A DNA stretch of 45,932 nt from GCA-2732805 sp964516605 (GCA_964516605.1 CAZFAA010000008.1:1-45932), one strand, 5' to 3'. Shown: positions 15,667 through 23,697, numbered from the stretch's first letter. Program-made: numbers and translations. The notes: a model not told the origin generated them from the letters alone.

Positions 15667-16884
15667 TTACTTAACAATGCGCCGATCAAAAAATACAATT
15701 AATGCAGCACTGAGCAGTGCAAATCCTACTTCAAGCCAATACAGCATATTTATGGATATAACATGACTGCCTAATTTTACAGCAAGGTAAATTAAAATCA
15801 CAAGTAGTCCAGAAACACTCATAAAACAAGATTGCACCCTTCCTTGATAGTGAATATCTGTGATATGTTGACCGTGCGTTGCCAGAAGCGGCCACATAGC
15901 AAAACAAATACCAGCAATGAAATATAAAATCTCAGCAATCAAAATCGAATGGTTTAGGACAAAATACGTATAACACACACTCAAAATCAACGATAAAATT
16001 AGCGCAGTTTTGAGTAATCCATAACGTTCTGAGCACCAAGCTAAGAATAATCCGCCAGTGATGGCGCCAATTGCCAGGGACATTTCGATATGACCAAACT
16101 GTGTGACATTAGCATGCAGTTGATTACGTGCGTAAGGCGCCAGCAATACCGGTGCTGTCAAAAACTCTAAAAATAGCAGTAATTGAATCGTATAAATAAT
16201 AAAGACAGGCTTATTTGAGACGATATACTTTAATCCTGCTTTAAAATCACCAATTACATCTAGCTGCGTGATTTCGCTTGGCGTGATATTAAGATGGCGT
16301 TTTTTAATAAACAGTAAGGCTAAGCCTGCGATCACAAACAGCAGTGCGTTTACTAAAAATGTGCCAGGTGTCTTAATGAGTGCAATCAATACACCAGACA
16401 GCCCCATACCCACCATGTTACCGACCTCAAAAGTCGTATCGATCGTAGCATTGGCATAAAGTAAATCTTCTTCTGGAACCAGTTCACGCGTTAAGCGAAA
16501 TGCAGCCGGTATGTAAATGCTGAAAAATGTACCGAGCAATAGACCCATGATATAGAGCCCAATCAACGAATTATTGAAATACAGCATCACGCCAAACACT
16601 GTTAGCACCAATGCGCGCGACCAATTCGATGCGGCCAGTAAATGATGACGCTGAGAAAAGCGATCCACCACAACCCCCATAAAAGGACCAAACAGCACAC
16701 CCGGCAGCCAAAAGCACAGCATGAGTATGGCAATTGAGCCAACGGAATTATTATCGCTGAGTGCTAGCCAACACATGGCGATATAGCTTAAACCAGCTCC
16801 GGTGGTGGCTAAAACACAACTGAGCAGATACCAGCGAAAAGCCGGATAACGGAATAATTTTAAACGGTTATGTAAGTGTGACAT
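15667..16884 (-). CDS. MFS exporter, DHA3 (MefA/EntS-like) family
   Basis: This 405 aa, twelve-helix protein resembles the DHA3 drug:proton antiporters (macrolide or siderophore exporters). Marks are the N-terminal FRWYLLSCVLATTGAG helix, the loop 2-3 motif GVVVDRFSQRHHLL, the IYIPAAFRLTRELVPEEDL block typical of the MefA-type family, and DFKAGLKYIVSN in the central loop. The C-terminal stop codon lies inside one of the direct repeats of the MITE-like element. A 23-codon leader ORF and a terminator hairpin lie in the 5' leader, suggesting attenuation-controlled expression. The exported compound is unknown; antibiotic efflux is an inference from the family and the leader. Confidence 0.9.
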   Translation of the reverse strand: MSHLHNRLKLFRYPAFRWYLLSCVLATTGAGLSYIAMCWLALSDNNSVGSIAILMLCFWLPGVLFGPFMGVVVDRFSQRHHLLAASNWSRALVLTVFGVMLYFNNSLIGLYIMGLLLGTFFSIYIPAAFRLTRELVPEEDLLYANATIDTTFEVGNMVGMGLSGVLIALIKTPGTFLVNALLFVIAGLALLFIKKRHLNITPSEITQLDVIGDFKAGLKYIVSNKPVFIIYTIQLLLFLEFLTAPVLLAPYARNQLHANVTQFGHIEMSLAIGAITGGLFLAWCSERYGLLKTALILSLILSVCYTYFVLNHSILIAEILYFIAGICFAMWPLLATHGQHITDIHYQGRVQSCFMSVSGLLVILIYLAVKLGSHVISINMLYWLEVGFALLSAALIVFFDRRIVK

Positions 16885-16901
16885 GATAGTTTACCTGTAA
16901 A

Positions 16902-16963
16902 AATGAAAAAGAACCCAAGCATCGTAATCGTTACGACTGACTTGCTACCTGATGTAGGGTTCT
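16902..16963 (-). terminator. Terminator hairpin in the leader of the MFS exporter
   Basis: On the minus strand AGAACCC (16963-16957) pairs with GGGTTCT (16916-16910) and is followed by a T-rich run (TTTTTCATTTTT) before the exporter start at 16884. The large loop holds further pairing: AGCA with TGCT, and CGTAA with TTACG. This is a plausible rho-independent terminator located between a short leader ORF and the exporter, as expected of an attenuator. It could instead simply end an upstream mini-transcript. Confidence 0.6.
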
Positions 16964-17026
16964 AACTGATTTCATTTTTAAAGTCTCACCATCAAAATTT
17001 GAGCTTGCATGCTAACAATCTGCCGT

Positions 17027-17048
17027 TTAAAAAGCAAACGCTTTTTAA
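17027..17048 (-). promoter_or_regulatory. Hairpin directly after the leader ORF
   Basis: The arms TTAAAAAGC and GCTTTTTAA with a four-base loop form a nine-base-pair AT-rich stem that begins two bases after the leader ORF stop. A ribosome stalled near the end of the leader would cover or free this segment, so it may be part of an attenuation switch. Confidence 0.4.
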
Positions 17049-17049
17049 T

Positions 17050-17121
17050 TTATTTTAACTTTACACGTGAAAAATGTGTTTTTTGCGATTGCAGTGCATC
17101 TAACAGCCCTTTAATATTCAT
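17050..17121 (-). CDS. Putative 23-codon leader peptide upstream of the MFS exporter
   Basis: An ATG at 17121-17119 follows a strong AAGGAG (17135-17130) by eight bases and opens a 23-codon frame, basic at the end (residues RVKLK), ending in TAA at 17050-17052. The product MNIKGLLDALQSQKTHFSRV (first 20 residues) matches nothing I know. The frame is followed at once by a stem-loop and then by a terminator-like hairpin ahead of the exporter. That arrangement resembles leader peptides that sense ribosome-targeting drugs. Coding status rests on the ribosome binding site and the context alone. The rest of the 16885-17206 gap shows no other gene. Confidence 0.5.
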   Translation of the reverse strand: MNIKGLLDALQSQKTHFSRVKLK

Positions 17122-17206
17122 GCATACATCTCCTTGTATTTGCAGTGTTAAGCCTAATTAAGGTATTCTTTTATTTCTAGTCGCCCATTACAAGGAAGGT
17201 TCCCTT

Positions 17207-17866
17207 ATGAAACGATTGCTCATTCCCATCTTAGGTCTTTGCCTATCTTTATCGGCCTTAGCGCAACCCCTCTCTGAAGTGCGCTGGAAACCCATCAAAG
17301 GCACGGTTGCGCTCACGTTTGATGACGGTCCAAGTCCGATTTACACACCTCAAGTCTTGGCAATTCTTAAAAAATACAATGTCAAAGCGACGTTTTTCGT
17401 TATGGGTTGGGCTGCTAAAAAATACCCGGATCTTATCCGTCAAATGATTGCTGATGGCCATGCGGTCGCCAGTCATACCTGGTCGCATCCTATGTTAACT
17501 AAGATTTCACAGCAACAATTGCAAATGGAAATTGTCAGACCAAAAATTGAAATTGAAAAAGCGATGGGTATTGGTAAGCCGCCAGTTTGTGTTCGCCCAC
17601 CCTTTGGTATGGGTAATGAACGAGTTAGGCAATATATCAAGTCACAGGGAATGATTATGGTGCCAATGGGTTTCAACTCATTTGATTACACTAAGCCTGG
17701 CTATAAAAAAATCGTGTCGCAAGTGGTAAACAATGCTTATTCGGGTCAGGTGTTTTTGCTACATGATGGCGCGAAGGATCGCGGGCAAACGGTGGAGGCC
17801 TTGCCGTTGATTATTGAGGGTATCCGCGCTAAGGGCTTAGGCTTTAGTGCAATTTGCTACCCTTAA
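17207..17866 (+). CDS. Secreted polysaccharide deacetylase (NodB domain, CE4)
   Basis: CE4 enzymes remove acetyl groups from chitin, peptidoglycan or other GlcNAc polymers using a metal ion. A signal peptide (residues 1-19, ending SALAQ) is followed by the NodB motif 1 TFDDGP at about 38-43, motif 2 SHTWSHP at about 90-96 (metal His residues), motif 3 RPPFG at about 129-133, and the LLHDG motif near 185. All metal and catalytic residues I can check are present. The start ATG has AAGGAAGG upstream. It is a secreted or periplasmic enzyme of 219 aa. A stem-loop at 17877-17903 follows. The target polymer is not evident; wall or host-derived polysaccharide are options. Confidence 0.93.
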   Translation: MKRLLIPILGLCLSLSALAQPLSEVRWKPIKGTVALTFDDGPSPIYTPQVLAILKKYNVKATFFVMGWAAKKYPDLIRQMIADGHAVASHTWSHPMLTKISQQQLQMEIVRPKIEIEKAMGIGKPPVCVRPPFGMGNERVRQYIKSQGMIMVPMGFNSFDYTKPGYKKIVSQVVNNAYSGQVFLLHDGAKDRGQTVEALPLIIEGIRAKGLGFSAICYP

Positions 17867-17876
17867 GTTACTGAAA

Positions 17877-17903
17877 GCCTCTTAGGGAAATCCCTGTAGA
17901 GGC
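17877..17903 (+). terminator. Stem-loop after the NodB deacetylase gene
   Basis: GCCTCT pairs with AGAGGC, and inside it GGGA pairs with TCCC, just after the deacetylase stop codon. The following sequence is CTTAAAATAAAG rather than a T-run, so termination efficiency is doubtful. Confidence 0.4.
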
Positions 17904-18131
17904 CTTAAAATAAAGTTCATTTTTTCATTTGCTTAGCTTTTATATAGTGCCTAAATCCTATTAGTATTGTAGGCTTTCCTTGATTTTAGGGGGTAGTTAT
18001 TGTACATTGTGTACTCAGACGAAGGATTAGCTATTTATACCATCATTACCTCCAATGGACTGGAACTTCTGGCTATCATGGATAGTCTGCTGAATTGGAT
18101 GGTCAACTTAATCAATATGCGAGGCAAGTAC

Positions 18132-18833
18132 ATGAAGGCATTTACATTTGCACTGACAGCTATTACTTTAATTACAGCAACAAACCTCATTCCAACCGTA
18201 TCATTTGCAAAATCAGCAGCAGGCCTAGAAGGTTTAGATGTTCCAAAACTTATTAAAGTAGCTCAAGCCGACGGATTACAACCTAAAGCATTAAAGGCAG
18301 CGCTCAATGCTTATTCATGGGCTTACCAGCACAATAAGCTAGGTGAAAATAAACACACCATGACGGTGGTTGACTTTACGTTACCGTCCTATGCCAAAAG
18401 AATGTGGGTTATCGACCTTAAGAGCGATAAAATTCTTTTAAATACATACACAGCTCAAGGTAAAAACAGTGGACTTGTGTATGCAACGCAATTCTCGAAT
18501 GCGCCAGCTACTTATGAAACCAGTCTTGGTATTTATGCCACAGCAGGTGAGTATTACGGTGAACATGCGAAGTCGATGCATTTAGCAGGTCTTGAGCCAG
18601 GTATTAATGATAACGCATACCGTCGTGCCGTTGAAATTCATGCGGCACAATACGTGACGCCGGAATTTATTCAAGCACATCATCGTGCCGGCAGAAGCTG
18701 GGGTTGTTTCGCGGTGAGCCCAACCGTTAAAGATCAGCTGCTCAATTATACTAACGGTGGTAGCGCTCTGTTTGCTTATGCACCGCAAGAGGATCATGAT
18801 CCTATTGTTAAGGATGGTCCTTTAGCGGTGTAG
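18132..18833 (+). CDS. Murein L,D-transpeptidase, YkuD_2-type
   Basis: This protein is a member of the murein L,D-transpeptidase catalytic-domain family (YkuD_2). A signal peptide spans about residues 1-25 (TLITATNLIPTVSFA). The mature part has VVDFTLPSYAKRMWVIDL, a glycine-rich GIYATAGEYYG, the RRAVEIHAAQYV His region, and the catalytic GRSWGCFAVSP motif with Cys nucleophile near residue 200. From ATG 18132, which has a GAGG upstream, it has 233 aa. The frame extends to 18000 but the extra 44 residues contain no export signal at the right place. It differs in subfamily from the cytoplasmic-looking enzyme at 2739-3215. Confidence 0.88.
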   Translation: MKAFTFALTAITLITATNLIPTVSFAKSAAGLEGLDVPKLIKVAQADGLQPKALKAALNAYSWAYQHNKLGENKHTMTVVDFTLPSYAKRMWVIDLKSDKILLNTYTAQGKNSGLVYATQFSNAPATYETSLGIYATAGEYYGEHAKSMHLAGLEPGINDNAYRRAVEIHAAQYVTPEFIQAHHRAGRSWGCFAVSPTVKDQLLNYTNGGSALFAYAPQEDHDPIVKDGPLAV

Positions 18834-18844
18834 CACCACGTGTA

Positions 18845-19546
18845 TTAAGAGTTACTTGTACTTAAGGGGAGGGTAGACATGGATTGAATTCCTAATCTGC
18901 CCGGACCTGTAAAACGATTACACGTAAACATCGCGCTTGCCAATAAACCTGTTGGTAGTCGCTGTAGTGTTGAGGTCATCGTGACACTCGGATCCTTATA
19001 CAGCCATGCACCTGGCTCCACATCAATCTGCTCACCCGGCTCTAATATTTTTTCAAATACATTGCCATAACCGTGCAACCACACAATCGCTGGGCCATCA
19101 TTGGCTCTGAATTTGTCGATAAAAAATTGATTACTGCCAATTAAAATATTAGAAATACCCTGTAGGCGTTCAAAATCGTATTGAAGATTATTGGTTGCTG
19201 CTAAAAATTGATGCTCGCGCACATCCAGTTCTTGACCATGATCTAAGTGGATCGGAAAAATATGCCCGCACCCATCGCGGCTAAAAGCAATGTGTCCAGG
19301 ACCCGTTGCTTCCGTCATTAAGATAGGCATACCAGCGAATACACGCTTAAATGAACCTTTTAAACGGTGCATACCGATAGTGACGGACGTATTCTTCCAC
19401 AGCATAATATGGTGCTCGAAAAAAATTTTTTGCTCTGGATTTAAGTTAATGGTTAGAACAGGAACGAGCTCGCCATCTAGATGATAGGTATATCCTGCAA
19501 AGAGTTCATTTGATAGTGAAGTCGGTAATAAACGTGGATCAGTCAT
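18845..19546 (-). CDS. AIM24 family protein
   Basis: This 233 aa beta-rich protein belongs to the AIM24/TIGR00266 group, recognisable by repeated glycine-containing strands: MLWKNTSVTIGM, KRVFAGMPILMTEATGPGHIAFSRDG, FLAATNNLQYDFERLQG and WLHGYGNVFEKILEPGEQIDVEPGAW. The family has no agreed biochemical role; members often lie near stress or membrane genes. ATG 19546-19544 has AAGGGAGAG upstream and overlaps the rhodanese stop by eight bases, so translation is coupled. It is the third gene of the EncFtn-rhodanese-AIM24 operon. The upstream in-frame codons to 19579 are inside the rhodanese gene and are unlikely to be used. Confidence 0.85.
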   Translation of the reverse strand: MTDPRLLPTSLSNELFAGYTYHLDGELVPVLTINLNPEQKIFFEHHIMLWKNTSVTIGMHRLKGSFKRVFAGMPILMTEATGPGHIAFSRDGCGHIFPIHLDHGQELDVREHQFLAATNNLQYDFERLQGISNILIGSNQFFIDKFRANDGPAIVWLHGYGNVFEKILEPGEQIDVEPGAWLYKDPSVTMTSTLQRLPTGLLASAMFTCNRFTGPGRLGIQSMSTLPLSTSNS

Positions 19547-19910
19547 GTTGCTCTCCCTTATGCCAACCTTTATAGCCACCAGTTAATGAATAAACTTGGG
19601 TATACCCCATCTTCTGCAAATTATATGCCGCTAATAGAGAGCGATTACCACCTCCGCAATAGACAACAACCTTTGCATTTTTATCAGATACAGTATGGTG
19701 TATTTTCGCTTCTATCCATCCTTTAGAGATGTGGGTTGCATTAGGCAGCATTCCTGCTACAGTTTCATCTGCATCGCGCACATCAATCAAGAAAAAAGGA
19801 TTGCCTGATTCACGCCATTGCATGAGAGTATGCTGATCGATCTCCTTTACACCTTGGCGGTACTCATTACACAGTGTTATAAAATCACTCGTATGCTGCA
19901 TACTATTCAC
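19539..19910 (-). CDS. Rhodanese-like sulfurtransferase
   Basis: This is a single rhodanese domain of 123 aa with the strand FFLIDVRDADETVAGMLPNA and the active-site loop VVYCGGGNRS, where Cys is the sulfur-carrying residue and the loop length fits a sulfurtransferase rather than a phosphatase. C-terminal GYTQVYSLTGGYKGW is typical. No signal peptide is seen, so it should be cytoplasmic. It starts one base after the EncFtn stop and overlaps the AIM24 gene. Sulfur donor, acceptor and role beside a ferritin-like protein are unknown; iron-sulfur handling is a reasonable guess only. Confidence 0.93.
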   Translation of the reverse strand: MNSMQHTSDFITLCNEYRQGVKEIDQHTLMQWRESGNPFFLIDVRDADETVAGMLPNATHISKGWIEAKIHHTVSDKNAKVVVYCGGGNRSLLAAYNLQKMGYTQVYSLTGGYKGWHKGEQHD

Positions 19911-19911
19911 C

Positions 19912-20214
19912 TTAATGGTCTTCTTGCTCTAGCTCAACAACAGCCTTGCTAGTAAACAGATAATCACGTAATTCTTTATCAAACCTAGGATCCTGACGCC
20001 TTATCCATTCCAGTACCATTGCAGCGTGCTCTTTTTCTTCATCGCGATTGTGCTCCAAAATAGCTTTAAGTTCTGCATCCTTACATGCATCAACACGCTG
20101 GTTATACCAATCCATCGCTTCCAATTCTTCCATAAGAGAAGTAATGGCTCGGTGCATATCGCGTGTTTTATCACTCAATTCATCAATTGGTTCATGGTAG
20201 CCTTCATGAGACAT
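19912..20214 (-). CDS. Encapsulated-ferritin-like protein (EncFtn family), orphan
   Basis: This 100 aa two-helix protein closely resembles encapsulated ferritins, which oxidise Fe(II) at a di-iron centre built across a dimer. The diagnostic stretches are SLMEELEAMDWYNQRVDAC, where one Glu is the first ligand, and NRDEEKEHAAMVLEWIRR, with the EEKEH motif giving the remaining Glu and His ligands. DYLFTSK follows, and the chain ends after about 15 more residues. I see no C-terminal encapsulin-targeting peptide and no encapsulin shell gene nearby. It heads an operon with a rhodanese and an AIM24 protein. The likely role is iron oxidation or handling without a shell; this differs from the known two-gene system. 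Confidence 0.88.
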   Translation of the reverse strand: MSHEGYHEPIDELSDKTRDMHRAITSLMEELEAMDWYNQRVDACKDAELKAILEHNRDEEKEHAAMVLEWIRRQDPRFDKELRDYLFTSKAVVELEQEDH

Positions 20215-20342
20215 ATTTAACTCCTTGTGTTCTAGAAGCCTTAAGTTTAGCTTAGTTTTTTTGAGTTTACGAGTATTGTTTGGCGAGTAGTATGGATACT
20301 GATATCATCGTCTTTTAAAAATAAATTATTAGTTGCATAAAG

Positions 20343-21533
20343 ATGAAAAAAAATAACACGCTGCTGCTGATTCTGTTACTCATGGGGACGCTAACGCAAA
20401 TTTCCGCTGATATTTATACTCCATCGCTTGCGGCGATTGCGCATGCATTCCATGCAACATTAGGTCAAGTGCAATTAACCATGACCTGGTTTATTTTTGG
20501 CGTGGCTATTACAGGTCTGATCTATGGACCGCTTTCGGAGGGAATAGGGCGGCGCTCAACAATTATGATAGGTCTTGTCATAGCATTAATAGGCACTGTA
20601 TTTTGTTTAGTGGCTAAAAATATCATTTGGTTGCAAATGGGTAGGCTCATACAGGGGTTAGGGCTTGGTGCGACGTCAGCATTATGGCGTTCTATTTTTC
20701 GTGATGCGTACTCAGGTGAAGAGATGGCTCGAGTTGCTTCTTTCTTAACAAATATGATTGTTGTATCGGTTATTCTCGCGCCATTTTTAGGTGGGTATAT
20801 TCAACAATACGCTGGTTGGCATTTTGTTTTTATCGTTCTTTTTATGTGGATTGCTTTTGTGTTGTTGACTGTGGTTTTTTTATTTAAAGAAACTGGAACA
20901 CATCATGGCAAACATCGTTTAAACGCGATGTTTATGTTTCAAGCGTATCGCGAGTTATTAACGAGTCGCTTATTCATGGGTATGAGTATCAGTGTTCTCT
21001 TAACTTATGGTGGCTTATTTACCTGGATTACAGCAGGGCCCATTATCCTTATTCATGGTGCTAAAATCTCGCCGGTTGTATTTGGCTATTTGTGCATTTT
21101 GATTGGTTTTTCTTATGTGTTAGGTAGCACCATAAATAGTCGTTGTATTAAAAAGGAGGGGATACACTTTATGTTAAAAGTTGGTTGGTTAATAATGTTT
21201 TTGGCAGGATTGTTAACCTTACTTGGATATTTTATCGCTGGCATCAATGTGTATGTCGTATTACTTCCTGCGTTCTTCTTTGTTTTGGGTACTACGTTTG
21301 TTTTTGCGAATGCTATCGCCGTAGCTTTTACGCCTTTTGGCCATATCGCTGGATATTGTGGTTCTTTGTATTCGTGTATTCAGCTATTGGGCGGCGTCTT
21401 GTTTACAGCATTAAGTTCGTATTTTAACACCAATAGCCAACTGCCTATGGCTTGGATGTTTATGGCTAGCGGGCTCTTAGCATGGGTTGTGTTTCGTATT
21501 TTCGTAAAGGAAGATAAGCATGAAGCAACCTAA
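20343..21533 (+). CDS. MFS drug exporter, Bcr/CflA-like (DHA1)
   Basis: This 396 aa protein has twelve predicted helices. DHA1 marks are TQISADIYTPSLAAIAHAF in helix 1, QLTMTWFIFGVAITGLIYGPLSE in helix 2, GIGRRSTIM in loop 2-3, and GRLIQGLGLGATSALWRSIFRD, close to the Bcr/CflA motif around helix 4. Such proteins export small toxic compounds using the proton gradient. It stands alone and divergent from the EncFtn operon with a 128-base gap; no good promoter pair was identified. Substrate is unknown. Confidence 0.9.
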   Translation: MKKNNTLLLILLLMGTLTQISADIYTPSLAAIAHAFHATLGQVQLTMTWFIFGVAITGLIYGPLSEGIGRRSTIMIGLVIALIGTVFCLVAKNIIWLQMGRLIQGLGLGATSALWRSIFRDAYSGEEMARVASFLTNMIVVSVILAPFLGGYIQQYAGWHFVFIVLFMWIAFVLLTVVFLFKETGTHHGKHRLNAMFMFQAYRELLTSRLFMGMSISVLLTYGGLFTWITAGPIILIHGAKISPVVFGYLCILIGFSYVLGSTINSRCIKKEGIHFMLKVGWLIMFLAGLLTLLGYFIAGINVYVVLLPAFFFVLGTTFVFANAIAVAFTPFGHIAGYCGSLYSCIQLLGGVLFTALSSYFNTNSQLPMAWMFMASGLLAWVVFRIFVKEDKHEAT

Positions 21534-21584
21534 TGTCTAAATCGACCATAAGTCATTAGCAGACCTTGTCAAAGCTCAATGGCC

Positions 21585-22979
21585 TTAATTTAAACGCCAT
21601 AATGAGTAAGATCGATTTTTAGCAGATACAAGAGAAACAGCATAAATCTGATTACCAATTTGCGTGGGGAGGTAGTCCCATTGCTCCCCATAAGAATAAA
21701 TTCTTAAGCGCGGAGCACCGTTAGGGGTCGGTATTGCCTGCCAACGCATATCCTTGTGGGGGGTTAAGGCATCTTTTAATTGCCACAGTTGAGCGCTGAT
21801 GTTATCAAAATTGGAAGAGTCAAAATCACTTTTTAATAAAAATAGGGCATATAATGTGTCGCCAATGAGGTAGTAGGCAGCAATTGCTTTGTTCTTTAAT
21901 TCTGGTGGCGATTGTATAGTGGTCCATTGTTGCGAGGCCAGATTATAATAACCATTTATATTTTCTGAGCACCCTGTTTGAATCGAAAAATATAATAACG
22001 CTGGCTTAGCGTGTTGTTGAATCAGTTTCAAGCTCATTGGAGCAGAGTGCAGGCTATAGTTTACTAAACTCACTATATTTTTTTGTAATGTTGTCCAGTG
22101 CTGCAGCGTAATATCGTATCTGATTAAATCGACAGAGCGATCATGATCCAAAGCAACTAAAGCATAAATATTGCCTTGCTCATCAAAATCCATAGCAATA
22201 ATGTTAGGCGCATTATGGCTTGATGCGTAGTAGGCTGTTAATTGCGTATCAATAAATGGATCTTTGGCTCTTTGTTTATTTTTGATGTACAAAAAAGAAC
22301 GGTCTGGGTAAGGGGCCTCCTCGAATAAATACAAAAATTTTGGCTGGTCGGTAATCATGTGCCGCGGATAACCAGGGCGATTATACCCTTCAGGAAAAGG
22401 TATACCGTACCAGCTTAATTTTGAAGAATACTTAGTAAGCATTATCACGGAAGGGACGGTACTAACTAGCGCATAAGTATGGCCTGTTGGATCGTAATCA
22501 GAAAGAATGGGGGGGAATAAAAACTCGTAAGAGTTAGTTGGTATTCTGTTATTCGATATAGGTATGGAGCTGATATTCTGCCATGCATTTTTATCGGATT
22601 GATAGCGCCAAATAGCAAAGGTGTCTAGGTGACTTGACCAACCCATTTGAGTGCGTACCAAACTGATAATATTTCCAAAAGCATCCGGTAGAATTATTTG
22701 ATTACGTAAATCAGGCATGTTCTGTGTCGTACTGAGAAAATCGATACCCTTGTCATAATGTAACGGAAACTGTATAAAACCCCATTGCGTAGAATAGTAA
22801 GCAATTCCATTTGTAGTATAAAAATATAATGCCGGCTGTTTTTTAAAAATACCCTTGCTATACATGATTAACGCACCACCTGGAATCTGCCCCAGATCTT
22901 CCCATTGTGGTTCAGCATGCAATAGCGATGAAAAAAATAGAAGTATAAAATACAAAAAATACCGTTGCTTAAAAAACAT
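21585..22979 (-). CDS. Secreted protein of unknown function
   Basis: I do not recognise this 464 aa protein. A clear signal peptide (residues 1-22, FLYFILLFFSSLLHA) is followed by a beta-rich sequence with recurring Trp- and Tyr-containing strands such as GIAYYSTQWGFIQF, WRYQSDKNAWQNI, YDITLQHWTTLQ and YYNLASQQWTTI. The last three look like repeats of a strand pattern Y-x(4-5)-x-W-x-T/N, as in beta-propeller blades (Kelch-like). The extent of the repeat is not certain. No lipobox is seen, so the product is probably periplasmic or exported. It is monocistronic; the convergent MFS gene ends 51 bases away. Confidence 0.6.
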   Translation of the reverse strand: MFFKQRYFLYFILLFFSSLLHAEPQWEDLGQIPGGALIMYSKGIFKKQPALYFYTTNGIAYYSTQWGFIQFPLHYDKGIDFLSTTQNMPDLRNQIILPDAFGNIISLVRTQMGWSSHLDTFAIWRYQSDKNAWQNISSIPISNNRIPTNSYEFLFPPILSDYDPTGHTYALVSTVPSVIMLTKYSSKLSWYGIPFPEGYNRPGYPRHMITDQPKFLYLFEEAPYPDRSFLYIKNKQRAKDPFIDTQLTAYYASSHNAPNIIAMDFDEQGNIYALVALDHDRSVDLIRYDITLQHWTTLQKNIVSLVNYSLHSAPMSLKLIQQHAKPALLYFSIQTGCSENINGYYNLASQQWTTIQSPPELKNKAIAAYYLIGDTLYALFLLKSDFDSSNFDNISAQLWQLKDALTPHKDMRWQAIPTPNGAPRLRIYSYGEQWDYLPTQIGNQIYAVSLVSAKNRSYSLWRLN

Positions 22980-23074
22980 ATATAACCTTAGTTATTAATT
23001 AGCTTTACAGTGTGTCATCCTACGCAATAGGTATGAATATGGCAATATGACAACCTATTAAGAAACCTATAAAC

Positions 23075-23129
23075 TTCCGATAATCTTTATTATCGGAATC
23101 TGTGTAGGAACACCTGCAAACTGTTCCTA
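23075..23129. repeat. Two tandem hairpins downstream of ogt
   Basis: TTCCGATAAT and ATTATCGGAA form a ten-base-pair stem with a CTTT loop (23075-23098). TAGGAACA and TGTTCCTA form a second stem (23105-23112 with 23122-23129). They occupy the gap between the secreted-protein gene and ogt. One may end the alkA-ogt transcript, though no T-run follows. The 22980-23163 gap holds no ORF that I credit. Confidence 0.45.
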
Positions 23130-23163
23130 TAGTCGATTTTTTGCATTAGGCCTATCGATTGCA

Positions 23164-23697
23164 TCAATGATTTGTTTTTTCCAACTCTAAAAGATAGGCT
23201 TTTTTATCAAGGCCGCCTCCAAAACCGGTTAGGTGACCATTACTGCCAATGACTCTGTGACACGGAACGATGATAGAAATGGGGTTAAGCCCATTCGCCA
23301 TACCCACCGCACGAGCCTTTTTTTTATCGCCTATCTTGTGTGCTTGCTCACCATATGAAATGGTTTGCCCATAAGGAATAGTCAATAATTGCTGCCATGC
23401 CCGTACTTGAAAAGCAGTACCCTCTATGACAAGTGGTAAATCGAATATTTTCCGTTTACCCGCAAAATATTCCATTAATTGCTTTTTTGTTTGAAGGATG
23501 ATTTTATCATCGCTGCATTGAGGCAGTGCATGGATCGTATTATGCGTTACACTGTGCTCACGATCGTTATCCCATAAAATAGCATGCAGTCCTTTCATTG
23601 AAGCGATAATGGTTAACATGCCCACTGGAGTATCCAGTTCATCATAGCGTGCATTATGCGGTAAATAACGCAGTCCACGCAGTGCTTTCTTGAGCAT
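23164..23697 (-). CDS. ogt: Methylated-DNA--protein-cysteine methyltransferase (Ogt)
   Basis: This suicide enzyme takes the methyl group from O6-methylguanine onto its own cysteine. The active-site motif IIVPCHRVIGSNG and the following GFGGGLDKKAYLLELE are exact family hallmarks, and FQVRAWQQLLTIPYGQTISYGE forms the DNA-binding HTH. The length of 177 aa is normal for the Ogt/Ada C-terminal type. AGGAGG stands before the start. It follows the AlkA gene with a 12-base gap, forming an alkylation-repair operon. Confidence 0.96.
   Translation of the reverse strand: MLKKALRGLRYLPHNARYDELDTPVGMLTIIASMKGLHAILWDNDREHSVTHNTIHALPQCSDDKIILQTKKQLMEYFAGKRKIFDLPLVIEGTAFQVRAWQQLLTIPYGQTISYGEQAHKIGDKKKARAVGMANGLNPISIIVPCHRVIGSNGHLTGFGGGLDKKAYLLELEKTNH

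Noticed and set aside
15494..15766. 90-codon plus-strand ORF over the MITE-like element
   Set aside because: It runs across the hairpins and into the exporter gene on the opposite strand, and lacks a ribosome binding site or recognisable product.
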